Shown here piece after piece: positions 1-5,709 of a DNA stretch of 6,240 nucleotides. A model generated the notes under the pieces. That model saw only the letters and a list, made by a program, of their open reading frames with translations, made no database searches and was not told where the DNA came from. Each line of letters opens with the position of its first letter. Within the stretch, counting starts at the first letter, position 1. The stretch is from contig JABFXM010000490.1 in NCBI GenBank assembly GCA_013361745.1, forward strand, positions 1-6,240. The letters are read 5' to 3'. The translations under genes and the position numbers were made by a program. The stretch is from Gemmatimonadaceae bacterium. Its GTDB lineage: Bacteria > Gemmatimonadota > Gemmatimonadetes > Gemmatimonadales > Gemmatimonadaceae.

Positions 1-927
1 GGTGCCCTTCACGCGCGAGTTCGCCGGGGTCGCGACGACCGACGCGTGGAACGCGCGCTTCGCCGGAAGCGCGGCGGTGCTCGTCCACGCACCGAGCTGC
101 CCGCTCGACTGGATGACCGCATAGTGCACGTCGGTGCGCGGCGCGTAGGTGCTGTCCGCCCCGCCGGTGACGTACACGACGTTGCTGTTCCCGCTCGTTC
201 CCTCCACCACCGCGAACGCGGCGTCATGGCCGCTCACGCCGACCGGAAGCGCGGTCGTGCTCGTCCACGCGATCGTCGATGGGCTGAACTGCGCGTTCGA
301 GGTGATGGTGAAGGTCATCGGCGTGCTCGAGCCGGTCGCGGTCACGACCTGGATGTCGCCCGTCGCCGCGCCGGAGGGAACCGTCGTCACAATGAAGCCG
401 TCGGTCCAGTCGCCGGGGGCCGCGATCGTCGCCGTGATCTGACCGCCCGCACCGTTCGAGAAGACGACCTTCCCGGTGCCCTGCGTGTCGCCGAACGCCG
501 ACCCCTCGATGATGACCGTGCTGCCGACGTTGCCCGAGGGCAGCGTCGCGCCGTTGACGTAGCTCACCACCGGCGCGACGGCCCTGAACGCGCCCGCGAG
601 CTGCGCATTGCTGCCGTCGGCGTTCTTCACCGTCACGGCGTACGACTGCCCGGCCGCGACCCCGGCGGGAACGCGCGCGTAGATCGTCGTCGGGTTGGAG
701 ACGGTGACGGAATCCGCGTTGAACGATCCGGCGCTGACCGTCGCGCCGTTACGGAAGTTCGCGCCGGTGAGCGTGAGCTCCGTACCGACGGTGCCGGTAG
801 AGGGACTCACGCCGGCGATGCTGGGAGCGGGACCCTGCGAGGGAGCAGTGGTCTTGTCGCCGCCGCCGCACGCCGCGAGGAGGAGAGCGCCGAGCGCCGC
901 GGGGATCTGGAAAGCACGTCGAGTCAT
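1..927 (-). CDS. IPT/TIG-Kelch lipoprotein, C-terminus cut by window start
   Basis: Partial gene: 309 codons are open from the ATG at 927-925 to the window edge, with no stop. The N-terminus is a lipoprotein signal: two Arg, a hydrophobic stretch (about residues 8-19) and the lipobox L-A-A-C with the lipidated Cys at 20, then a Gly/Asp/Thr/Pro linker. Residues about 35-116 and 118-209 look like two IPT/TIG immunoglobulin-like domains (S-P-S-T-G-T-V-G start, L-T-G-A-N-F core, then E-G-S-A-F-G in the second). From residue 221 a Kelch/galactose-oxidase-type propeller begins: W-T-S-T-x-A-L-P recurs at 221 and 281, with V-Y-V-T-G-G at 251-256. Such proteins are usually cell-surface binding or adhesion modules; the ligand cannot be told. 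A GAGAGG ribosome site 5 nt upstream supports the start. The gene lies 233 nt past cinA, so it is probably transcribed separately. Domain calls are by eye; the lipobox is the firmest part. Confidence 0.85.
   Translation of the reverse strand, partial: MTRRAFQIPAALGALLLAACGGGDKTTAPSQGPAPSIAGVSPSTGTVGTELTLTGANFRNGATVSAGSFNADSVTVSNPTTIYARVPAGVAAGQSYAVTVKNADGSNAQLAGAFRAVAPVVSYVNGATLPSGNVGSTVIIEGSAFGDTQGTGKVVFSNGAGGQITATIAAPGDWTDGFIVTTVPSGAATGDIQVVTATGSSTPMTFTITSNAQFSPSTIAWTSTTALPVGVSGHDAAFAVVEGTSGNSNVVYVTGGADSTYAPRTDVHYAVIQSSGQLGAWTSTAALPAKRAFHASVVATPANSRVKGT
63..270 (-). repeat. Direct repeat from two Kelch-like units (180 bp period)
   Basis: Bases 63-90 and 243-270 match at 26 of 28 positions and are exactly 180 bp (60 codons) apart. 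Both encode the start of a W-T-S-T-x-A-L-P-x motif, so this is a protein-level repeat (propeller blade) rather than a mobile element. The DNA similarity falls off quickly outside the motif. More units may lie beyond the window start. Confidence 0.7.
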
Positions 928-932
928 GCGGA

Positions 933-938
933 CCTCTC
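933..938 (-). promoter_or_regulatory. Ribosome binding site of the lipoprotein gene
   Basis: On the minus strand GAGAGG stands 5 nt before the ATG at 927. It picks this ATG as the start, in agreement with the signal peptide that follows directly. Confidence 0.6.
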
Positions 939-956
939 GATGTCGATTGGGGGGGA

Positions 957-974
957 AGCCCGCGCGTGCGGGCT
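957..974 (-). promoter_or_regulatory. GC-rich hairpin in the lipoprotein leader
   Basis: A perfect 7-bp stem (957-963 with 968-974) encloses a 4-nt loop. Read on the minus strand it is followed by TT and then a run of C, not by a U-tract, so it is not a classical intrinsic terminator. It ends about 30 nt before the lipoprotein ATG, and could be a leader structure, an mRNA-stabilising stem or a weak terminator for read-through from cinA. Confidence 0.4.
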
Positions 975-1160
975 CGAACACACTTCATCGCAATAGACCA
1001 CAGGGTCCGACCGGTGCGTCACGCGGTCGCGAGCGGCTCAGCGCCTTACGCGAGGATTACTCCGTGATGCACTGCACACGCGACGAGTGGTACGCGCGGC
1101 GAGGAGCGCGAGATGTCAGCGCGCCGTCGTCTGCCAAGCTCGGATCGTGAGCGTCGCCGG

Positions 1161-2426
1161 TCACGCAGTCTCGTCGCGGACGACGCGCAGCGCGAGCGCG
1201 AGCGCCGCCTGCGTCGCGCGCCGCCGGATCTCGTCGCGATCTCCGACGGTGTTGATGCGCCTGGCCTCCAGACGACCGTCGGCGGCTACCCCGAGCCACA
1301 CCGTTCCGACCGGCTTCTCCGGCGTGCCGCCTCCCGGCCCCGCGACCCCGGTGATCGCGATGCCGATTGCGGCGCCGAAGCGCGCCCGCGCGCCGGCCGC
1401 CATCTCGCGCACGGTCTCCTCGCTCACCGCGCCGTGTGTGTCGAGCGTCTCCTGCCGCACGGCGAGCTCCGCGACCTTCACCGAGTTCGCGTAGGCGATG
1501 ACGCCGCCGAGCACGACGTCGCTCGAGCCCGGGATCGCGGTCAGACGCGCGCCGAGCATCCCGCCGGTGCAGCTCTCGCCGACCGCGATGGTCAGTCCGC
1601 GCGCGCGGCATTCGTCGAGCACGACCGACGCGAGATCGGTCGCGCCCTCGCCGTAGATCCACTCTCCAGCCTTCTCGCGCAGCGTCGCCGTGCCGCGCTC
1701 GAGCGCCTCCTCGGCTCGCGCCGCGGCGAGACCGCGCGCCGTTAGGCGGAGGTCGACGCCTTCCCACCCGGGGAGGTACGCGAGGGGCATCCCCTCCGGC
1801 CCGCGCGCGGCGTCGCCGAGGAGGTCGGCGAGATTCGACTCGCCGATCCCCGTCGTGCACAGCGTCCGCGAGCGCACGACCGAGGTCTCGCGCCCCGTCC
1901 CCGCGCGCTCGGCGATGAGCGGCATCAGCGTGTCGGCGAGCATCCCGCGCATCTCGCGGGGGACGCCCGGCAGCATCGCGACCCAGCGGCCGCGCTCGTC
2001 CTCGAGCCAGATCCCGGGCGCGGTGCCGTGGTTGTTGGTCAGGATGCGCGCGCCTTCGGGGATGAGCGCCTGCTGCTCGTTCGACTTCGGGAATCCGCCC
2101 GCCCAGCCACGCACCTTCCACCGCGCCTTCAGCTTCTCGAGGATCTCCTCGTCCATCCGCATCCGGCGCCCGAAGATCGCCGCGATGGAGGGCTTGGTGA
2201 GATCGTCGCTCGTCGGCCCGAGGCCGCCGGTGGTGATCACGGCGCCCGTCCGCTCGATCGCCTCGCGCACCGCCGCCGCGATCTCATCGGCGCCGTCGCC
2301 GACGGTCGTGCGACGCACGATCTCGACGCCGACGCCCGCGAGCTCGCGCGCGAGGTGCGCGCCGTTGGTGTCGATCGTGTAGCCGAGCAGCAGCTCGTCG
2401 CCGATCGTGACGACCTCGAGCTTCAT
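1161..2426 (-). CDS. cinA: CinA: ADP-ribose pyrophosphatase / NMN amidohydrolase
   Basis: A full-length CinA of 421 residues, the usual size for the two-domain form. Residues about 3-170 are the MoCF-biosynthesis-like domain (COG1058, linked to ADP-ribose pyrophosphatase activity): T-I-G-D-E-L-L-L-G at 7-15, G-G-L-G-P-T-S-D-D at 67-75, then a L-P-G-V-P-R-E-M segment. Residues about 260-415 are the PncC domain, which deamidates nicotinamide mononucleotide in pyridine-nucleotide recycling: E-S-C-T-G-G at 284-289, T-G-V-A-G-P-G-G-G from 359, K-P-V-G-T-V-W after it. By position, Ser302, Tyr312 and Lys317 appear to match the Ser/Tyr/Lys set I recall as catalytic in this family, so both halves look active. 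The protein should be cytoplasmic. The ATG at 2426 lies 2 nt after the pgsA stop, and the protein opens with the standard M-K-L-E-V-V-T-I-G-D. There is no strong ribosome site, so translation is probably coupled to pgsA. The older 'competence-induced' name does not imply competence here. Confidence 0.96.
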   Translation of the reverse strand: MKLEVVTIGDELLLGYTIDTNGAHLARELAGVGVEIVRRTTVGDGADEIAAAVREAIERTGAVITTGGLGPTSDDLTKPSIAAIFGRRMRMDEEILEKLKARWKVRGWAGGFPKSNEQQALIPEGARILTNNHGTAPGIWLEDERGRWVAMLPGVPREMRGMLADTLMPLIAERAGTGRETSVVRSRTLCTTGIGESNLADLLGDAARGPEGMPLAYLPGWEGVDLRLTARGLAAARAEEALERGTATLREKAGEWIYGEGATDLASVVLDECRARGLTIAVGESCTGGMLGARLTAIPGSSDVVLGGVIAYANSVKVAELAVRQETLDTHGAVSEETVREMAAGARARFGAAIGIAITGVAGPGGGTPEKPVGTVWLGVAADGRLEARRINTVGDRDEIRRRATQAALALALRVVRDETA

Positions 2427-2428
2427 GC

Positions 2429-3160
2429 CTAACGTTCGACGGCGGGGGCGCGGCCGCGCAGGAGGTAGCCGTAGCGCTGGAAGTAGAGCGCCAGCGAATA
2501 GAGCGTCAGCGCGACGGCGACGAGCATCGCGATCGTGCCGACGATGCCGTTGAAGAAGGCGAAGCCGCGCGCGAAGCGGAGCGCGCCGGGCGAGAGCGAG
2601 CTCGCGTCGACGACGTGCGCCGCGAGCCAGGTCCCGTACGCGAACCAGAAGTACGCGGAGCCAACCCAGATCGACTGGAACGCGGTCTTCCACTTCGCCG
2701 GACCGATCGCCGAGATCACGACGCCGCGGCGCTGCGCAACCTGGCGGAAGAGCGTCATCACCAGCTCGCGCCCGAGCACCACGAGCACGATCCACAGCGG
2801 AAGGGTGACAGCGCCCCACGGGGTGACGAAGGGGAGCTGCCCGTCGCTGAAGGCAAACGCGTCACGAAGCCCGATCCCCCCGAACGGCGACCAGCTTCCC
2901 CGCCCGCCCCCGAGCAGATACATCGGGATCAGCGTCCCGAGCAGCAGCAGCTTGTCGGCGAGCGGATCGAGGAGCTTGCCGAGATCGGTGACGAGGCCGC
3001 GCGTGCGCGCGAGCATCCCGTCGTAGTAGTCGGTCACCGCCGCGATCACGTAGAGCACGAACGCGATCGCGCGCGCGGTCCACGAGTCGAGCAGAGGCAG
3101 CAACGCGATCAGCGGCGTGACGGCGATGCGGCCGGCCGTGATCGCGTTCGGGAGGTTCAT
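2429..3160 (-). CDS. pgsA: CDP-diacylglycerol-glycerol-3-phosphate phosphatidyltransferase
   Basis: A membrane enzyme that moves the phosphatidyl group of CDP-diacylglycerol to glycerol-3-phosphate, the committed step to phosphatidylglycerol and cardiolipin. The complete CDP-alcohol phosphatidyltransferase motif D-x2-D-G-x2-A-R-x8-G-x3-D-x3-D is present, with Asp44, Asp47, Asp65 and Asp69 as metal/catalytic residues. The start M-N-L-P-N-A-I-T and the G-R-E-L segment near residue 130 favour PgsA over phosphatidylserine or choline enzymes. Several hydrophobic helices follow (about 8-24, 30-46, 70-85, 118-135, 165-185, 200-228). At 243 residues it is longer than the ~180-200 typical of PgsA. The extra length is a Gly/Ser/Phe-rich stretch at about 83-115 and a longer C-terminal part. 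There is no recognisable Shine-Dalgarno before the ATG: the 10 nt upstream are CGCTCCCCCG. It follows mglA by 40 nt and precedes cinA by 2 nt, a pgsA-cinA pairing known from other phyla. Confidence 0.93.
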   Translation of the reverse strand: MNLPNAITAGRIAVTPLIALLPLLDSWTARAIAFVLYVIAAVTDYYDGMLARTRGLVTDLGKLLDPLADKLLLLGTLIPMYLLGGGRGSWSPFGGIGLRDAFAFSDGQLPFVTPWGAVTLPLWIVLVVLGRELVMTLFRQVAQRRGVVISAIGPAKWKTAFQSIWVGSAYFWFAYGTWLAAHVVDASSLSPGALRFARGFAFFNGIVGTIAMLVAVALTLYSLALYFQRYGYLLRGRAPAVER

Positions 3161-3200
3161 CGGGGGAGCGTTCGGCTGGGGCGCCCCGTCCCCGTGGCGC

Positions 3201-3878
<678 letters not shown>

Positions 3879-3884
3879 GGCTGT

Positions 3885-3892
3885 CTCTCCTT
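3885..3892 (-). promoter_or_regulatory. Strong Shine-Dalgarno of mglA overlapping the mglB stop
   Basis: The minus strand reads AAGGAGAG, with the AGGAG core 8 nt before the mglA ATG. Its first two bases are part of the mglB TAA stop codon (3891-3893), so the end of mglB translation and the start of mglA are closely linked. It is the best ribosome site in the window and fixes the mglA start. Confidence 0.8.
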
Positions 3893-4379
3893 ACTGGAAC
3901 AGCTTGTCGATTTCGTCTTCGGCGCCCTGAAGCAGGCCGCCACCCTGCGCCTGCCCCGACTGGGCGCGCTGGAACACCGCCTGGAAGATCTGCGTCAGCT
4001 CGTCCACGCTCTGTTTCATCTTGAGGCGGACGAGCCCGAGCGTCGTCCGGTTGTCGAACAGCACGACGAGGATGACTCGCCGCGCCACGTCGGCCAGGTA
4101 CATCGACTCCTTCTCGCCCTGGTGAAAGAGCGAGTTGAAGTCCGTCTCGCCGATCAGGCGGGCGAGCTGGTCGTTCGCGCTGAAGTCGGCCGCGGTGAGG
4201 GTCGCGAACGCGGTCGGGTCGAACTTCGGCTGCTCACCCACCGTCGCGACGAGCTGCCCCGTCCTGTCCACGAGCAATGCGCAGCGCGCGTTGCTCTCGT
4301 AGAGGAAACGCTGCAGCGACTGCGTGATCGCCCCGAAGTCGTCCTCGGTGAACGACCAGCTGCTTGCACCTGCGGCCAT
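3891..4379 (-). CDS. mglB: MglB: Roadblock/LC7 GTPase-activating protein for MglA
   Basis: A 162-residue Roadblock/LC7-fold protein. In known systems MglB forms a dimer that stimulates MglA GTP hydrolysis and restricts MglA-GTP to one pole. Residues about 12-140 hold the fold: A-R-C-A-L-L-V-D-R-T-G-Q-L-V-A at 31-45, L-I-G-E-T-D-F at 75-81, S-M-Y-L-A-D-V at 92-98, then V-I-L-V-V-L-F-D-N-R-T-T-L-G-L-V-R-L at 102-119, the family's most conserved strand pair. A Gln/Gly-rich linker (about 139-150) leads to an acidic C-terminal helix A-E-D-E-I-D-K-L-F-Q. That helix is very like the tail of M. xanthus MglB, where it touches MglA. I chose the ATG at 4379 because AGGA stands 6-7 nt before it and the length fits the family. 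An in-frame extension to 4646 only reads through the upstream gene in the wrong frame. It starts 14 nt after the small membrane-protein gene and ends 12 nt before mglA. Confidence 0.94.
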   Translation of the reverse strand: MAAGASSWSFTEDDFGAITQSLQRFLYESNARCALLVDRTGQLVATVGEQPKFDPTAFATLTAADFSANDQLARLIGETDFNSLFHQGEKESMYLADVARRVILVVLFDNRTTLGLVRLKMKQSVDELTQIFQAVFQRAQSGQAQGGGLLQGAEDEIDKLFQ

Positions 4380-4393
4380 GAATGTTCCTGGAG

Positions 4394-4666
4394 TTATCCG
4401 AGAATGGTCTCCATCCGCCGCAGCAGGACACCCGCGCGGCGACGGAGGGCGGGACGGACTTCCCACGCGCAATAATCGCGTAGCAGCCTCGCGTTTTCGA
4501 CGCTCGGCTGCCCCCCGACGTAACCCAGAGCGGCCAGTCTCTTGACAGGACTGCGGCTGAACAGGGCGCGCCTCGCATCGCGCATCTGCTGACTCCACAA
4601 CAGCATCCCGGCGACGGTCCCCACCGCCGCCCCGAAGATCCCCCAACCGAGGTACTCGCGCCTCAT
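4394..4666 (-). CDS. Small one-helix membrane protein of unknown function
   Basis: A 90-residue ORF I do not recognise by name. An N-terminal hydrophobic segment (about residues 5-24, Gly/Ala-rich, Y-L-G-W-G-I-F-G-A-A-V-G) is followed by an Arg-rich region (12 Arg in residues 29-85) that should stay in the cytoplasm. The stretch of about 38-88 (V-K-R-L-A-A-L-G-Y-V-G, then L-L-R-D, then E-V-R-P-A-L-R-R-R-A-G-V-L-L) has the helical spacing of HEAT-type repeats, which I infer only from pattern. YtxH-like small membrane proteins are the alternative. It is probably real: its ATG overlaps the recR stop in an ATGA arrangement, a GGGAG ribosome site (4672-4676) stands 5 nt upstream, and it fills the space between recR and mglB in a tight operon. 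Its position directly before mglB makes a link with the MglAB system possible but unproven. Confidence 0.75.
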   Translation of the reverse strand: MRREYLGWGIFGAAVGTVAGMLLWSQQMRDARRALFSRSPVKRLAALGYVGGQPSVENARLLRDYCAWEVRPALRRRAGVLLRRMETILG

Positions 4667-5253
4667 CGCATCTCCCGGCGCGCCGCCAGCGCCTGTGCGA
4701 TCGTCACTCCGTCGGCGTACTCGAGGTCCCCACCGACCGGCAGCCCGCGCGCGATGCGCGACACGGTGACGCTCAACGGCGCGAGCTGGCGCTGCACGTA
4801 GAGCGCGGTCGCCTCCCCCTCGAGGCTCGGGTTCGTCGCGACGATCACCTCGCGCACCACCCCGCCCCGTGCGCGCTCGACCAGCTCACCGATCCGCAGG
4901 TCCTCCGGGCCGACGCCATCGAGCGGCGAGATCCGGCCGCCGAGCACGTGGTAGGTGCCGCGGAACTCCCCGGCGCGCTCGATCGCGCCGATGTCGCTCG
5001 CCTCCTCCACCGCGCAGATCAGCGCGACGTCGCGGCGCGGATCGCGGCAGATGTCGCACAGCTCCTGCTCGGTGAGGTTGTAGCATCGCGCGCAGGGATG
5101 CACGCGCTCGCCGAGCACCAGCAGCGCCTCGGCGAGGCGCCGCGTCTGGTCGGACGACTGCTTGAGCAGATGGTACGTCAACCGGAGCGCGGTCTTCCGT
5201 CCGATGCCCGGCAGACGCGAGAGCTCGGTCGCGAGATCGTCGATCGCGGACAC
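4663..5253 (-). CDS. recR: Recombination mediator protein RecR
   Basis: A 196-residue RecR, the standard length. It works with RecO (and RecF) to load RecA on single-stranded DNA at gaps, as a ring clamp in the cytoplasm. Domain order: a helix-hairpin-helix at about 10-28 (L-P-G-I-G-R-K-T-A), a C4 zinc finger with Cys54, Cys57, Cys66 and Cys69, a TOPRIM domain at about 76-170 (V-E-E at 82-84, Y-H-V-L-G-G-R-I-S-P-L-D-G-V-G-P at 101-116, A-T-N-P-S-L-E-G-E-A-T at 139-149), and the C-terminal A-R-G-L-P-V-G-G-D-L-E-Y-A-D segment. All key residues are present. The start is GTG at 5253: upstream in the same frame lie only GCG and CTC and then the ybaB TAG, so no earlier start is possible. The next gene overlaps its stop by 4 nt. 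The ybaB-recR pair after dnaX is a widely conserved order. Confidence 0.97.
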   Translation of the reverse strand: MSAIDDLATELSRLPGIGRKTALRLTYHLLKQSSDQTRRLAEALLVLGERVHPCARCYNLTEQELCDICRDPRRDVALICAVEEASDIGAIERAGEFRGTYHVLGGRISPLDGVGPEDLRIGELVERARGGVVREVIVATNPSLEGEATALYVQRQLAPLSVTVSRIARGLPVGGDLEYADGVTIAQALAARREMR

Positions 5254-5259
5254 GAGCGC

Positions 5260-5577
5260 CTAGAAGGGCAGCTTGAAGGGGAGCGGGAGTCCGCCGGCGA
5301 TGGTCTGCATCTGCTCCTGCTGGAGCGCCTGCGCCTTGCGCTGCGCCTCGCCCACCGCGACCGCGATGAGATCCTCGAGCATCTCGACGTCCTGCGGATT
5401 CACTGCCGCGGGGTCGAGCTTGACGCGCTTGATCGTCCCCTTCCCGTCGGCTTCGACGGTGACCATCCCGCCGCCCGCGGTCCCGGTGACGCTGCGCGCC
5501 TCGAGGTCCTTCTGGATCGTCTCGAAGCGCCCCTGCATGTCCTTCACCTGCTGCAGGATCTTCATGAAGTCAGCCAT
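5260..5577 (-). CDS. ybaB: YbaB/EbfC nucleoid-associated DNA-binding protein
   Basis: A 105-residue YbaB/EbfC family protein, the usual size. Family members are tweezer-shaped dimers that bind DNA and associate with the nucleoid. The sequence shows the N-terminal helix (M-K-I-L-Q-Q-V-K-D-M-Q from residue 5, long and Gln-rich), the central strands with G-G-G-M-V-T-V-E-A-D-G-K-G (about 35-47) and I-K-R-V-K-L-D-P (49-56), and a C-terminal helix ending in a Pro/Phe tail (L-P-L-P-F-K-L-P-F). The ATG at 5577 has only a weak upstream site, because the preceding bases belong to the repeat element. A second in-frame ATG at 5565 would remove four residues and cannot be excluded. The gene follows dnaX after 132 nt and precedes recR by 6 nt. 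ybaB-recR coupling suggests a shared role near replication and repair, but the exact job is unsettled across bacteria. Confidence 0.95.
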   Translation of the reverse strand: MADFMKILQQVKDMQGRFETIQKDLEARSVTGTAGGGMVTVEADGKGTIKRVKLDPAAVNPQDVEMLEDLIAVAVGEAQRKAQALQQEQMQTIAGGLPLPFKLPF

Positions 5578-5585
5578 GCCGGAAT

Positions 5586-5657
5586 GTAAGGGGAGTAAGG
5601 CGAGTAAGGGGAGTAAGGCGAGTAAGGGGAGTAAGGCGAGTAAGGGGAGTAAGGCAC
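5586..5657. repeat. Tandem repeat, eight 9-bp units alternating in two forms
   Basis: The plus strand carries eight consecutive copies of gtaaggNga, strictly alternating N=g and N=c, which makes an 18-bp higher-order unit (gtaaggggagtaaggcga) repeated about four times. The last unit ends in cac instead of cga. Within the first seven units I see no substitution apart from the alternation, so the array looks recently expanded. It lies wholly between dnaX and ybaB and is the left arm of the hairpin at 5622-5702. Confidence 0.95.
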
Positions 5658-5702
5658 CACCACGTGGCAGTTCCTTACTCCCCTTACTCCCTTACCCCTT
5701 AC
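5622..5702. repeat. Long imperfect inverted repeat (hairpin) between dnaX and ybaB
   Basis: The tandem array faces a reverse-complement copy at 5673-5702. The inner stem is perfect for 17 bp (5638-5654 with 5673-5689). After a one-base bulge at C5637 another 6 bp pair (5631-5636 with 5690-5695). After further small bulges the pairing continues to about 5622/5702. The 18-nt loop (5655-5672) can form a small CCAC-CAC-GTGG stem and contains the 8-bp palindrome ccacgtgg (5660-5667). No U-tract follows on either strand, so it is not a standard terminator. It could stabilise or segment the dnaX-ybaB mRNA, or be one copy of a dispersed chromosomal repeat. Confidence 0.85.
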
Positions 5703-5707
5703 TCCCC
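5680..5707 (-). promoter_or_regulatory. G-quadruplex-type motif just after the dnaX stop
   Basis: On the minus (mRNA-sense) strand the right arm reads as four G runs of 4, 4, 3 and 4 with loops of 5, 3 and 5 nt. This fits the common G3+N1-7 pattern. It begins 2 nt after the dnaX stop codon. The same bases are half of the hairpin, so the two structures would compete. Pattern only; folding is not shown. Confidence 0.5.
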
Positions 5708-5709
5708 TG

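Larger units (their letters stand above)
928..1160 (-). other. Intergenic leader between cinA and the lipoprotein gene
   Basis: This is the longest non-coding gap of the window (233 nt). It should carry the end of the cinA transcript and the promoter of the lipoprotein gene. I see no convincing terminator with a U-tract. The best promoter-like pair is GTGACG (1017-1022) and TCTATT (992-997) on the minus strand, but the 19-nt spacing and 4-of-6 matches to each E. coli consensus make it weak. A GC-rich hairpin (957-974) sits close to the lipoprotein start. No conserved small ORF is evident. Confidence 0.5.

Noticed and set aside
46..996. Long plus-strand ORF opposite the lipoprotein gene
   Set aside because: Arg/Gly/Ala-rich shadow typical of high-GC DNA. 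The minus frame has a lipobox, domain motifs and a ribosome site.
992..1022. Promoter of the lipoprotein gene (GTGACG / TCTATT)
   Set aside because: Weak matches and 19-nt spacing; noted in the intergenic entry but not strong enough to be called as a promoter.
928..1160. recA expected after pgsA-cinA as in Bacillus-type order
   Set aside because: The next gene is a lipoprotein and no RecA motif is visible. Gene order after cinA varies widely, so this is not remarkable.
2427..2819. Long N-terminal extension of cinA giving a 552-residue protein
   Set aside because: The extension is an Arg-rich out-of-frame reading of pgsA. The normal CinA start M-K-L-E-V-V-T-I-G-D lies at 2426, directly after the pgsA stop.
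3178..3187. 10-bp palindrome ggggcgcccc between mglA and pgsA as an operator
   Set aside because: Such short GC palindromes are expected by chance at this base composition, and there is no loop or second copy to support a function.
4380..4646. Extension of mglB upstream giving 251 residues
   Set aside because: It overlaps the small membrane-protein gene in another frame, has low-complexity Arg/Gly composition, and the family length and ribosome site support the start at 4379.
5622..5702. Hairpin as an intrinsic terminator of dnaX
   Set aside because: No U-tract follows on the minus strand; the sequence after the stem is the complement of the tandem array, leading directly to ybaB.
5586..5707. 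CRISPR array
   Set aside because: The units are 9 bp, contiguous and without unique spacers, and there are no cas genes.
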